Source of the DNA: an uncultured Bacteroidota bacterium
Lineage (GTDB): Bacteria; Bacteroidota; Bacteroidia; Bacteroidales; WCHB1-69
Assembly: GCA_902774205.1 (NCBI GenBank)
Contig: CACYHL010000007.1
Coordinates: 1 to 32,510 of the forward strand
Length of the DNA: 32,510 nucleotides
Reading direction: 5' to 3'
Shown: piece after piece, positions 16,979 to 25,641 of the stretch
How the letters are laid out: each line of letters begins with the position of its first letter
How positions within the stretch are numbered: position 1 is the first letter of the stretch
Position numbers and translations under genes: made by a program
The notes under the pieces: model-generated
Told to the model about the DNA's origin: nothing
Databases searched by the model: none
What the model saw: only the letters and a program-made list of their open reading frames with translations

Positions 16979-18911
16979 TTTTGAACTCAGTTCTTCGGTT
17001 TGTAGCGCGCCCCTCCTCGGTAGCGTTGTCAGCAATCGGAACGCTCTCGCCGTAACCCTTGTATGTTAGCCTGTCTTGGGCGATACCTTTGGAGACCAAA
17101 TAGCTGTAAACGGTTTTCGCACGCTCCAACGATAACGTCTCATTATAAGCTTCACTGCCCTGATTGTCGGTGTGGCCGCCAATTTCAATTCTAAGATTCT
17201 TGTTCGTCTTAAGATAAACCACAAGGTTATCCAATTCCACGAAAGACTCCTTAACCAACGTGCTCTTGTCGAAATCGAAAAAGATATTCTTCAGGACAAA
17301 TGTGGCACCGATTTCAGCTTTTTTGAGCATGATGTCCTTTTTAAACGGCTCCAACTCTGAGTAAGTCTTTTCAAGTTGGAAATTCTCCGAATAGAAAGGA
17401 TAATGCGGATGGCTGACGTTCATCAGCACATTGCAGCCGGTCGGCACACAGGCAAGAAACTCACCAGTAATCGGGTCAGATGACGTTGCGGTTACAGTCT
17501 GCTCAGTACCTAAGTCGATAAGTTCGATTTGGGCATTGAGCGGAGCGAGGGAGAAAGCGTCCGTAACCTTGCCTTTGATGTAGGTTACAGGCGTGGGGCG
17601 GATACGCTCGTCAAGGGTGAAATAGTAGAGGTCCTGTCCTCCGAAGCCACCGTCCTTGTCAGAGGAGAAGTACCCTGTCGTCCCCGAAGCGTTTATTACG
17701 ATATTGATTTCATCGCTCGGAGTGTTAATGGGATAGCCCAAGTTGACTGGGGTTTGCCACGCGCCATCATAGCCCATTGTGGAATAGAAAATGTCTTTTC
17801 CGCCCATTCCGGTATGACCGTCAGAAACGAAATAGAGGGTGCGCCCGTCTGTATGGATAAACGGTGCGGTTTCCTCTCCTTCTGTGTTGATTGTCGGGCC
17901 AAGGTTTTCGGGAACGGTGAACTTGCCCTCCTCAATCATCTCCGTCTTCCAGATATCACTGCCTCCGTAGCCACCGGGACGGTTTGAAGTGAAATAGATG
18001 GTTTTGCCGTCAGGCGAAATAGAAGGCTGAGATTCCCAATATTTAGTGTTGACGGGCGGCTCGAAGTTCTTCGGTCTCGACCATCGGTTGCCGATACGTT
18101 CAGCCCAATAGAGGTCACAGCTGCCATAGCCGATGTCTGTATTGCACAATGTATAGAACAGATAACGGCCGTCAGGCGAAATGCACTGCGCTCCTTCGTT
18201 GTAACTGGAGTTGATTGGTGCGCCAAGTGCTTTGCGCGGCTGCCATACACCATCAACCTTACGGCTTGAATAGAAATCCTCCTCTGTCTGACAGAAATTG
18301 CAGATTGTCTTTTCGTCTCGGGGACGACGCACGGTGAAAATGAACTCCTCCTCATCAGCGGTCAGCGTTGGCAGGTACTCATCCCACTCCGAATTGATGT
18401 TCTGCCCGAGATTAACCGGCTCGAAACTCATTGGCTGTGCCACCGCTTTCATACCGAACTTACATATTTTCAATCCTTTATCAATATTCTTAGCCAAAGT
18501 AACCTTATCTGGCGACTTTACAAGAAACTCTTCATAATTCTTCTTCGCGGCAGCATAACGACCACATTTCAGTTCTTCTTCCGCTGTTATAAAATAAAGA
18601 ATCGGTTTTGGAGTCCTGAACAACTTGATAGCTCGATTGTACGAATCTGCGGCCTTGTCTGCCTGCAAAGTCAGGGAAAAGACATCCCCTTGCAAAACGT
18701 ATGCTCTGGCGTATGAAGTGTCAACGGCAAAAACCTTTTCCAAGAGAGAATTTGCTTTCGTATAATTCTGATTGTTAATACATTCCATAGCTTTATCGCA
18801 CAGCTTCACCACTTTTTTATTTGTTTGGGAAAATAGAGAAAGCGGAAGCGAAAGAGCGAAAAACAGCAGCAAAGCGCAAAAAATTGAATATCTTATTTTC
18901 AATGTCATCAT
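16956..18911 (-). CDS. PorE-like TPR / beta-propeller / OmpA outer-membrane protein
   Basis: About 651 residues from the ATG at 18911 (ATG 18908 is equally possible; the longer frame would need TTG and would run across the promoter). A signal peptide of about 28 residues ends in LFSQ. It is followed by TPR-like helices (about 30-150), a PD40/WD40-like propeller (about 170-430, with repeated SPDGKTIYFTSNRPGGYGG-type blades), a carboxypeptidase-regulatory-like domain (about 440-520) and an OmpA peptidoglycan-binding domain with GGHTDNQGSEAYN and ATNRRTEF. The same domain order is known for PorE, a type IX secretion accessory protein of Porphyromonas. T9SS linkage is inferred from architecture only; no other T9SS gene is nearby. 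Confidence 0.9.
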   Translation of the reverse strand: MMTLKIRYSIFCALLLFFALSLPLSLFSQTNKKVVKLCDKAMECINNQNYTKANSLLEKVFAVDTSYARAYVLQGDVFSLTLQADKAADSYNRAIKLFRTPKPILYFITAEEELKCGRYAAAKKNYEEFLVKSPDKVTLAKNIDKGLKICKFGMKAVAQPMSFEPVNLGQNINSEWDEYLPTLTADEEEFIFTVRRPRDEKTICNFCQTEEDFYSSRKVDGVWQPRKALGAPINSSYNEGAQCISPDGRYLFYTLCNTDIGYGSCDLYWAERIGNRWSRPKNFEPPVNTKYWESQPSISPDGKTIYFTSNRPGGYGGSDIWKTEMIEEGKFTVPENLGPTINTEGEETAPFIHTDGRTLYFVSDGHTGMGGKDIFYSTMGYDGAWQTPVNLGYPINTPSDEINIVINASGTTGYFSSDKDGGFGGQDLYYFTLDERIRPTPVTYIKGKVTDAFSLAPLNAQIELIDLGTEQTVTATSSDPITGEFLACVPTGCNVLMNVSHPHYPFYSENFQLEKTYSELEPFKKDIMLKKAEIGATFVLKNIFFDFDKSTLVKESFVELDNLVVYLKTNKNLRIEIGGHTDNQGSEAYNETLSLERAKTVYSYLVSKGIAQDRLTYKGYGESVPIADNATEEGRATNRRTEFKITGYGED

Positions 18912-18929
18912 ATCTTGGAAAATTTTCGG

Positions 18930-18937
18930 CAAACTTA
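18930..18937 (-). promoter_or_regulatory. -7 promoter element for the PorE-like gene
   Basis: On the minus strand this reads TAAGTTTG, matching TAnnTTTG, 18 bases before the ATG at 18911. It is back-to-back with the pgk element only 12 bases away. Confidence 0.55.
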
Positions 18938-18949
18938 CACAAAAAAATG

Positions 18950-18957
18950 TATTTTTG
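18950..18957 (+). promoter_or_regulatory. -7 promoter element for pgk operon
   Basis: TATTTTTG matches TAnnTTTG, 59 bases before pgk. It is divergent from the PorE-like promoter, so the two polymerase sites overlap physically. Confidence 0.6.
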
Positions 18958-19016
18958 CACCCGTTTTTAGAAAATGATTTTTACAAGACGACATAGTAAT
19001 TAAAAAGTTCAAAAAG

Positions 19017-20216
19017 ATGAAATCAATTAATGAAACGAACTTCAACGGGAAAAAAGTCTTGGTCAGGGTTGATTATAATGTGCCCTTGAATGACCAATTT
19101 GAAGTAACAGACACAACACGTATTGAAAGAACAATCAAAACGGTGAACAAAATCACCGGAGACGGTGGCGTGGCAATCCTGATGTCACACCTCGGACGTC
19201 CGAAAGGCGAGCCCAACGAGAAATTTTCTCTTCAGCATATTATTGGGAAATGCTCGGAAATCTTAGGCAAACCTGTCGCGTTTTTGGGCGATGTCACCGA
19301 CAAAGAGACAGAAGCGAAGATTAACAAACTGAAAGCTGGCGAAATCGGGCTGTTGGAGAACCTGCGTTTCCACAAAGAGGAGGAAGCCGGTGATGTTGAA
19401 TTTGCGAAAGCCATTGCGCGCTTAGGCGACACTTACGTCAATGACGCGTTTGGCACAGCGCACCGCGAGCACGCCTCAACAGCAACGATTGCACAGTTTT
19501 TCAAAGGAAATTGTTTTGCGGGCTACCTTCTTTATGAAGAGGCGATGAACCTTGAAAAAGTTCTGAGCGAGCCTACGGAGCCGTTCCTCGCAATCATCGG
19601 CGGGTCGAAAGTCTCATCAAAATTAGATATTATCAACAACCTGCTCACCAAAGTCGATACTCTGATTGTGGCAGGCGGCATGAGCTACACTTTCCTCCAC
19701 GCAATGGGCGTCAACATCGGAAACTCTATTTATGAGCCCGACATGGTGGAGACGGCACGCGGAATTATCCGCAAAGCCCACCTCCGCGGCGTTGACATTT
19801 TCTGTCCAATCGACAACATTTGCGCTGACAAGTTCTCGGAAGATGCTGATATATACGTCACTACGCAGAACCACATTCCTGACGGCTGGGAAGGAATGGA
19901 CATCGGTCCGCGCACAATTCGCAAGTTCGCCTCTATTATTAAAGGCGCAAAAACCATCCTCTGGAATGGTCCTGTCGGTGTTTTCGAGATGGATAAATTC
20001 GGCAAAGGCACTCAGTCTATCGCTTTGTGTGTTGCAGTCGCGACAATGGCGGGGGCGTTCTCGCTCATCGGCGGCGGCGACTCAATAGCAGCCATCAACA
20101 AGTACAACCTCCAGAATTTCGTCTCATACATCAGCACCGGCGGCGGCGCGATGCTCGAATATCTTGAAGGCAAAGAGCTGCCGGGGATAAAAGCCCTGAA
20201 CGTTTACGAAAAATAA
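19017..20216 (+). CDS. pgk: Phosphoglycerate kinase
   Basis: Transfers the acyl phosphate of 1,3-bisphosphoglycerate to ADP in glycolysis. 399 residues. Signature segments include KKVLVRVDYNVPLND near the N-terminus, LMSHLGRPKGEPNEKFSL, the AFGTAHREHAST region, ATP-domain AIIGGSKVSSKLDII, LWNGPVGVFEMDKF, and the C-terminal ISTGGGAMLEYLEGKELPGI. First gene of a probable three-gene operon with the methyltransferase (4-base gap) and the DUF1294 gene (7-base gap). Confidence 0.98.
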   Translation: MKSINETNFNGKKVLVRVDYNVPLNDQFEVTDTTRIERTIKTVNKITGDGGVAILMSHLGRPKGEPNEKFSLQHIIGKCSEILGKPVAFLGDVTDKETEAKINKLKAGEIGLLENLRFHKEEEAGDVEFAKAIARLGDTYVNDAFGTAHREHASTATIAQFFKGNCFAGYLLYEEAMNLEKVLSEPTEPFLAIIGGSKVSSKLDIINNLLTKVDTLIVAGGMSYTFLHAMGVNIGNSIYEPDMVETARGIIRKAHLRGVDIFCPIDNICADKFSEDADIYVTTQNHIPDGWEGMDIGPRTIRKFASIIKGAKTILWNGPVGVFEMDKFGKGTQSIALCVAVATMAGAFSLIGGGDSIAAINKYNLQNFVSYISTGGGAMLEYLEGKELPGIKALNVYEK

Positions 20217-20220
20217 CATC

Positions 20221-20922
20221 ATGCCGACACTGTATCTGATACCTACACCGTTAGGGGAAAGGGACTTCACAGCCCTTTTCCCTAAATTCAACGGTGAAAT
20301 CATAAACACGATAGACGCTTTTGTGGTTGAAAATCTCCGCGAAGCACGCCGCTTCTTGAAAAAAACCGGTTATGAAAAAGACTTCGATAATGTTGATTTT
20401 CAGGAGCTTAACGAGCACACAAAAGTCATAAATTTCAAAGATTTTCTGAAACCCGCTCTTGAAGGCAGAGACATGGGACTGCTTTCTGATGCAGGCACGC
20501 CTTGTGTCGCCGACCCGGGCGGAAAGGTTGTCGCCGAAGCACATCAATTAGGGATAAAGGTTGTTCCACTTGTCGGACCCAACTCTATAATTCTTTCCCT
20601 CATGGCTTCCGGATTGAATGGTCAGAATTTTGCTTTCAATGGATATCTGCCTGTAGAACAAGACAAAAGGGAACGACAGCTTGCATTTTGCGAGTCGCTG
20701 ATGCTTAAAAACGGACAGACACAGATTTTCATTGAGACACCTTACAGAAACAATCATCTGATGGATTCGATCATGAAAGTTTGCCAGCCTTCAACAAGGG
20801 TTTGCGTTGCCGTTGATGTGGCAACCGATACGGAGGAAATCCGCACACAGACCGTTGCGAAATGGAGAAAAACAACCTTCAATTTTCATAAAAGACCTGC
20901 TATTTTTATGATAGGCAGATAA
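20221..20922 (+). CDS. RsmI-like SAM-dependent methyltransferase (tetrapyrrole methylase fold)
   Basis: Belongs to the family of RsmI, the 16S rRNA C1402 2'-O-methyltransferase. At 233 residues it is shorter than typical RsmI (about 280) and lacks the C-terminal extension. The family segments are present: LYLIPTPLGE at the N-terminus, GLLSDAGTPCVADPGGKVV, VPLVGPNSIILSLMASGLNG, FNGYLPVEQDKR and IFIETPYRNNHL. Bacteroidota commonly encode this short paralogue beside a full RsmI, so the rRNA target is uncertain. It starts 4 bases after pgk. Confidence 0.9.
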   Translation: MPTLYLIPTPLGERDFTALFPKFNGEIINTIDAFVVENLREARRFLKKTGYEKDFDNVDFQELNEHTKVINFKDFLKPALEGRDMGLLSDAGTPCVADPGGKVVAEAHQLGIKVVPLVGPNSIILSLMASGLNGQNFAFNGYLPVEQDKRERQLAFCESLMLKNGQTQIFIETPYRNNHLMDSIMKVCQPSTRVCVAVDVATDTEEIRTQTVAKWRKTTFNFHKRPAIFMIGR

Positions 20923-20929
20923 TTAGCAA

Positions 20930-21229
20930 ATGGATAATCTTCCTCAATATTTGCTTAATACAATCATTATTTATCTTATCGTGATAAATTTGCTTTCACT
21001 TGTCATGTTCGGAATTGACAAAGTGCGGGCAGTGCGCGGGGCATGGCGGATTCCTGAAGCAAAGCTGTTTGTCGCGGCGTGGGCAGGAGGCAGTGCGGGG
21101 GCTTTGGCTGGAATGCTGCTTTTCCGTCACAAAACCAAACACGCGAAATTCCTCATTGGAATCCCGCTGATTTTGGCGCTGCAAATTGCGGCAATATTCA
21201 TCGCTATACATTTTATAACAGGAATGTAA
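20930..21229 (+). CDS. DUF1294 small membrane protein
   Basis: 99 residues with three hydrophobic segments: LLNTIIIYLIVINLLSLVMF, a central WAGGSAGALAGMLLF helix and a C-terminal FLIGIPLILALQIAAIFIAI. The conserved DUF1294 elements FGIDKVRAVRGAWRIPEAKL and FRHKTKHAKF are intact. Function unknown; an inner-membrane location is predicted. Seven bases after the methyltransferase, so probably co-transcribed with pgk. Confidence 0.88.
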   Translation: MDNLPQYLLNTIIIYLIVINLLSLVMFGIDKVRAVRGAWRIPEAKLFVAAWAGGSAGALAGMLLFRHKTKHAKFLIGIPLILALQIAAIFIAIHFITGM

Positions 21230-21400
21230 ATGTAAAACCGCTACAGCAAACGGCAATAAAAAAAAAAATTGTAAAATTGGAATTTTCTTTTTTTTTAGCT
21301 GTATAATTCAAATAAAAATGTTGTAAATTTATTGTCTTAAATTTTTTTAGGATTTTTAGCACTAACTAATTGATAATAAATAACTTAAATTATAAATGTT

Positions 21401-24400
21401 ATGTATAAAATAACAGAACATCCTATCCTTGATATTCCAAAAACGGAGCAGGTTTCATTTGAATTTAATGGTCAGACAGTAATTGGCAGAAAAGGTTATA
21501 CAATTGCCGCGGCGTTACATCAGGCAGGCTATCCCGTTCACAGCCACAGCGTTGACGGACGCGAACGCAGCCTTGAGTGCGGAATCGGCAAGTGCGGCGC
21601 ATGCCAAATGCTCGTTGACGGCGAAATAAGACGTATCTGCATCACCCCTGTTGACGGAGTGAAGTCTGTTAAAGAGATTCCACACGACTATTTTCCGCAA
21701 GCTGTTGAGCCAAAGGATAATACACACAAAGTATATAAAACGCAAGTGGTGATTATAGGTGCTGGCCCCGCTGGGTTGGCGTGCCGCGAAACATTGAACC
21801 GCTTCGGAATTAACAATATTGTGGTGGATAATAACGAACGTGTCGGCGGACAGTTCAACATGCAGACCCACCAGTTCTTTTTCTTTGAGAAGGAAAAGGT
21901 TTATGGCGGAATGCGCGGATTCGACATTGCAAAGACACTTGCAGGTGACGACCATACAGGCATTCTTCTCAACACAACTGTTTGGGATTTGCTTGAAGGC
22001 AAACGTATTGCCTGCAAAAACCTGAAAGACGGAAGCATTTTTTACATTGATTCTGAGGCACTTGTGGTTGCGACTGGAGCGGTTCCGTTCATGCCAGTGT
22101 TCGAGAATGACGACCTGCCCGGTGTCTATACAGCCGCAGTCGTCCAGAAGATGATGAACGTTGAGCATACCCTGCTCGGCAAACGTATTCTCTCTATCGG
22201 TGCGGGCAACATCGGCTATCTAACTTCGTATCAGGCGACACAGGCGGGGGCGAAAGTCGTTGCCATTGTCGAGGCGATGAACCACGAAGGCGGCTTCCCT
22301 GTTCAGGCAAACCGTGTCCGCCGTCTCGGCATTCCGATTTACACCTCTCACACTTTGCTCCGCGCAATCCCGAATAAAGACCACACTGGAATTGTGGGCG
22401 CTGTGATTGCCGAATGTGAGAATTTCAAGCCGATTCCGGGAACTGAAAAAGTTATCGAAGGTATTGATGTTATAAACATCTGCACAGGGCTTATTCCTGA
22501 TAATCAATTACTTACAAAAGGTCGTGAAGTCTTTGGCGCAAACGTTTACGGTGCTGGCGATGCGGTACGTGTTGGTGAAGGCACCTGCGCCGTGCTCCGC
22601 GGAAAACAGGTTGCTCTCGAAATCGCTATGCAGATTGGGAAACGCGTCAATTATGACGAATATCTCGCTGTCTCGAAGGAATATATTGACGCTCAGCAAC
22701 ATCCGGTCAGAGTTCTGCAAACGCCGAACAAGCCGTCAGCCGAGCGTATGAACGCCAAAGGCTTCGTAATCGCCGACTGTCTGTACGGCTTCGCCTGTAA
22801 TCCATGTTCATTCTCATGCCCGCAAGGCGCAATCTCCAAATCTTCCACATCTACTGTGCCAGTGGTTGACTATAATAAATGTATCGGTTGTATGGAGTGT
22901 GTCTCACATTGTCCGGGCTTGGCGGTTTTTGGCTATAACTTATTGAAAAACTGGCTGTTCCTGCCTATTGAATACCACGTTGATGAAAATGCTGAGGTTG
23001 TTCTCATTAATGACAACGGAGAGAAAGTCGGCGAAGGAATTGTTGAACATATCAAAGTTAACACGAACAAAACAAACGTTGCTCGAGTGAAAGCTACTGA
23101 CATCAGCGGTGAGAAACTTACTGAGGTTACAGGTTTCATTCTCAAGGAGAACTTTGGTGAAAAAGTTCAGATGAAAGATATTGCAAAAGATGGTAAAGAG
23201 CCTGCATACATCTGCCATTGCGAAGATGTACAGCTTGACAAGCTGCTTGAGGTCATCGGCGACAGGAAAGTCATCTCTGTTGATGAGCTGAAGCACACCA
23301 CAAGAATAGGTATGGGAACGTGCCGCGGCAAACGATGCATTCCACGTGTGAAACAGCTGCTCCGCGGCTACGGGATCGAGGTTGTAGGCGAGCCAACCCC
23401 ACGCGGACCGCTCTCTAACCAAGTCACTATCAATGACATGCAGCCGACCAACAAGCCAGTGGAGTTCGTCTCAGCAATCGGCAAGGCGACAAAACGCATG
23501 GAGTGTGAGGTCTTTGTTGCAGGTGGCGGTATCGCAGGTAGCGCACTTTTCCGCTATTTCTCAGAGAATGGAATGAAGACGGTGCTTTGTAACGCAGAAC
23601 GCGGCTCCTCTTGGCGTTGTATCGGCGGAGGACGACCGGCGTTCTCAGTGCCGGAAATTGCAGACATCGCAAACCATAACCAAGAGATATTCAAAGAGTT
23701 ACAGAGCAAGACCAATGTCGGTTACCACCCGATACGCTATGTCGGTTTTGCACACGATGAGGCGACTTACAAATCTTTGGAAGCCTCTCTCGGTTGGTCT
23801 GACGGCTATATGGTTGACAGAAAGGATTTTCAGAAAGAGATTTCTCCATATTTCAATCCTGATTTGACAACTTACAGTGCGGCATGTGTCACAAACGACT
23901 GCTGGCAGGCAACCCCGGGACTCGTCATCGACTATATACGCCACCTCGCCTGCGAAAAGGGCGGAGTGCTGCTTGAGGACTGCCGCCTCGTTGAAGTGCA
24001 GCGCACCGAAAAGGGTTTCATGGCTTTGGTTTACACCCACGACAAAGAGTTTGTGGAGTACCATTGTCATCACTTTGTGAACTCTCTCGGCTATCAGGCG
24101 GCGAAATTCGCGAAACAGCTTGGTATTGAGACTGGCTTGTATCCAATTAAGCATCAGGCGTTTATAACAGGACGTCTGCCAATGTTGGGTAAAGACGGCA
24201 ACTGCTTGGACATGTTGATTGACCGCCGCCGTTACAAAGGGTTCTCAGCTGTTTACGGACAGCAGTTCAAGGAGACAGGGCAAATTATCGGTTGCGCTTC
24301 GCCGGGCACAGACTCCGCCGAAGCTGGCAAGAACCTGAAATACAACGCACAGGATTTCCTCGAAATCTGTTCGGAGATGTTCCGCGAGTGGATTCCGCAA

Positions 24401-24628
24401 CTTGGCGCGGTGAGCTTCCAAGCCTTCTGGGCTGGCTATTACACCGAACCGCGTTACATCATCGACCCAGGCCACGGCTTGTTGGTCGGATTGCAAGGCC
24501 ACGGCTTCATGCTCGGTCAGTATCTCGCTAAAATCTACGTTGACAGATACTTAGGCCGCCCGGTGCCAGATTACTCAGACAGACTTTTGCTCAGCGGAGA
24601 CGGACTTTGCGAAAACGCTTTCAAATAG
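21401..24628 (+). CDS. Giant multi-domain iron-sulfur flavoprotein oxidoreductase (HcnABC/opine- or sarcosine-oxidase-like fusion)
   Basis: 1075 residues in one frame. In order: a [2Fe-2S] Fer2_4-type domain (about 15-100; C60, C65, C68, C80); an FAD/NAD(P) oxidoreductase domain (about 112-420; FAD loop GAGPAG at 120-125, second nucleotide loop GAGNIG at 267-272); two ferredoxin-like Cys sets (C460/466/469/473 and C494/497/500/504); a BFD-like [2Fe-2S] domain (C605, C607, C641, C646); and a second flavin domain of the DAO type (GGGIAG at 708-713). These parts normally form separate subunits of hydrogen cyanide synthase, opine or proline/hydroxyproline dehydrogenases and sarcosine oxidase alpha. 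Oxidation of an amino acid or amine with internal electron transfer is inferred; the substrate is unknown. It is a single gene with about 170 bases of AT-rich upstream DNA and no signal peptide, so it is cytosolic or peripherally bound. Confidence 0.9.
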   Translation: MYKITEHPILDIPKTEQVSFEFNGQTVIGRKGYTIAAALHQAGYPVHSHSVDGRERSLECGIGKCGACQMLVDGEIRRICITPVDGVKSVKEIPHDYFPQAVEPKDNTHKVYKTQVVIIGAGPAGLACRETLNRFGINNIVVDNNERVGGQFNMQTHQFFFFEKEKVYGGMRGFDIAKTLAGDDHTGILLNTTVWDLLEGKRIACKNLKDGSIFYIDSEALVVATGAVPFMPVFENDDLPGVYTAAVVQKMMNVEHTLLGKRILSIGAGNIGYLTSYQATQAGAKVVAIVEAMNHEGGFPVQANRVRRLGIPIYTSHTLLRAIPNKDHTGIVGAVIAECENFKPIPGTEKVIEGIDVINICTGLIPDNQLLTKGREVFGANVYGAGDAVRVGEGTCAVLRGKQVALEIAMQIGKRVNYDEYLAVSKEYIDAQQHPVRVLQTPNKPSAERMNAKGFVIADCLYGFACNPCSFSCPQGAISKSSTSTVPVVDYNKCIGCMECVSHCPGLAVFGYNLLKNWLFLPIEYHVDENAEVVLINDNGEKVGEGIVEHIKVNTNKTNVARVKATDISGEKLTEVTGFILKENFGEKVQMKDIAKDGKEPAYICHCEDVQLDKLLEVIGDRKVISVDELKHTTRIGMGTCRGKRCIPRVKQLLRGYGIEVVGEPTPRGPLSNQVTINDMQPTNKPVEFVSAIGKATKRMECEVFVAGGGIAGSALFRYFSENGMKTVLCNAERGSSWRCIGGGRPAFSVPEIADIANHNQEIFKELQSKTNVGYHPIRYVGFAHDEATYKSLEASLGWSDGYMVDRKDFQKEISPYFNPDLTTYSAACVTNDCWQATPGLVIDYIRHLACEKGGVLLEDCRLVEVQRTEKGFMALVYTHDKEFVEYHCHHFVNSLGYQAAKFAKQLGIETGLYPIKHQAFITGRLPMLGKDGNCLDMLIDRRRYKGFSAVYGQQFKETGQIIGCASPGTDSAEAGKNLKYNAQDFLEICSEMFREWIPQLGAVSFQAFWAGYYTEPRYIIDPGHGLLVGLQGHGFMLGQYLAKIYVDRYLGRPVPDYSDRLLLSGDGLCENAFK

Positions 24629-24664
24629 CAGATGTCTCTTTGAGAATACGCACTTATATCGTCT

Positions 24665-25159
24665 CTACAACAACTGCATTGCGATATGTGCGCAGGCTTC
24701 GGCGTCGGCGAGGGCGTGGTGGTGATTTTCCAAATTGAAACCGCACGCCGCCGCTACCGTGTGCAATTGATGGTTTGGTAATTTCTGTCCGAAATGTTGG
24801 CGTGAGGCACGACAGGTGCAGCGGAACTTATAATTGGGATAATTCATCTGGTAGGTTTGGAAAACGGCTTTAAGACATCCCTCGTCAAAGGGGCTGTTGT
24901 GTGCCACTAACGGAAGACCGGCAATCAGCGGTTCTATCTGCCGCCACACGGTCGGGAAGGTGGGAGCGTTGTCGGTGTCTTCCGGACCCAGACCGTGCAC
25001 TTGCTGACAGAACCACGCGTAGTAGTCGGGCACCGGATGGATGAGGCTATAGAAAGTGTCGGTGATGAGGCCGTCGCGCACCACCACTACGCCGACGCTG
25101 CACACGCTGCTGCGCTGCCCGTTGGCGGTCTCAAAATCAATTGCAGCAAAATCTTTCAT
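24665..25159 (-). CDS. DEDDh 3'-5' exonuclease, DnaQ/epsilon-like
   Basis: Removes nucleotides from 3' ends of DNA or RNA. At 164 residues it is a stand-alone exonuclease domain without polymerase or UvrC parts. The catalytic residues are visible: D8 and E10 in AIDFETANG, D92 in AHNSPFDEG, and H147 with D152 in HHALADAEA, giving the DEDDh class. It could act in mismatch or damage repair or as an oligoribonuclease-like enzyme; the sequence does not decide. It ends 36 bases from the convergent flavoprotein gene. It has its own promoter. Confidence 0.93.
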   Translation of the reverse strand: MKDFAAIDFETANGQRSSVCSVGVVVVRDGLITDTFYSLIHPVPDYYAWFCQQVHGLGPEDTDNAPTFPTVWRQIEPLIAGLPLVAHNSPFDEGCLKAVFQTYQMNYPNYKFRCTCRASRQHFGQKLPNHQLHTVAAACGFNLENHHHALADAEACAHIAMQLL

Positions 25160-25191
25160 GCTGTTCGGTTTTATGCCGACATTTCAGGCGG

Positions 25192-25199
25192 CAAAGGTA
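25192..25199 (-). promoter_or_regulatory. -7 promoter element for the DEDDh exonuclease
   Basis: On the minus strand this reads TACCTTTG, an exact TAnnTTTG match, 32 bases before the ATG at 25159. Confidence 0.55.
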
Positions 25200-25232
25200 C
25201 AATTTTTTCGGAGGCAAAAATATGACACAAGT

Positions 25233-25484
25233 ATGACAAAGTGCGGCATACATTTTCTTACTTTTCATGCTGTGTCTGAACGGCATGACTGCATAGGTGC
25301 TGCCAGTCCGTGGATGCTTCCGTGGCACATCATCTACAAGGGGCAGCATTATTGTTGTTGCGACATTGCTTTCTCAAAATTCATAAAAGATTGTCTTCCA
25401 TGTGATTTTTACAATCACAGGACTTTCGACAATGCCGTCCTGCTGATGGAGATAGCCGATTATTTTCAGCGGAAAAGAAGGTAA
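25233..25484 (+). CDS. Possible small Cys/His-rich hypothetical protein
   Basis: Unrecognised. An 83-residue frame from ATG 25233 with a Cys cluster (HYCCCDIAFSKFIKDCLPCD) and a soluble-looking end (TFDNAVLLMEIADYFQRKRR). The second half has a natural amino-acid composition, but no promoter, Shine-Dalgarno or homologue was recognised. The longer frame from 25056 is antisense to the exonuclease and unlikely. It may be the tail of a decayed gene. The stretch 25485-25598 holds only T-rich sequence with no gene. Confidence 0.3.
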   Translation: MTKCGIHFLTFHAVSERHDCIGAASPWMLPWHIIYKGQHYCCCDIAFSKFIKDCLPCDFYNHRTFDNAVLLMEIADYFQRKRR

Positions 25485-25598
25485 AATAATTCTTTTATTT
25501 TTGATTTTGCTTTTGCTTTTTTGTGGAAATGCGTCTTTAATGGCAAGGAAATGGGAATCACCTTCCGACAGCTCCGCTTATTAGAAAATTGTTTTTTT

Positions 25599-25626
25599 GT
25601 AGAGACACAAAATTTTGCGTCTCTAC
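25599..25626. repeat. 28-bp interspersed palindrome
   Basis: GTAGAGACACAAAA (25599-25612) and TTTTGCGTCTCTAC (25613-25626) form an almost perfect 28-base palindrome with one mismatch, flanked by a T-run on each side. This type of palindrome, built on GTAGAGAC...GTCTCTAC, recurs in intergenic DNA of many Bacteroidota. It lies just 3' of the secreted protein gene and could act as a rightward terminator. Confidence 0.75.
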
Positions 25627-25641
25627 GTTTTTATGGCAACC

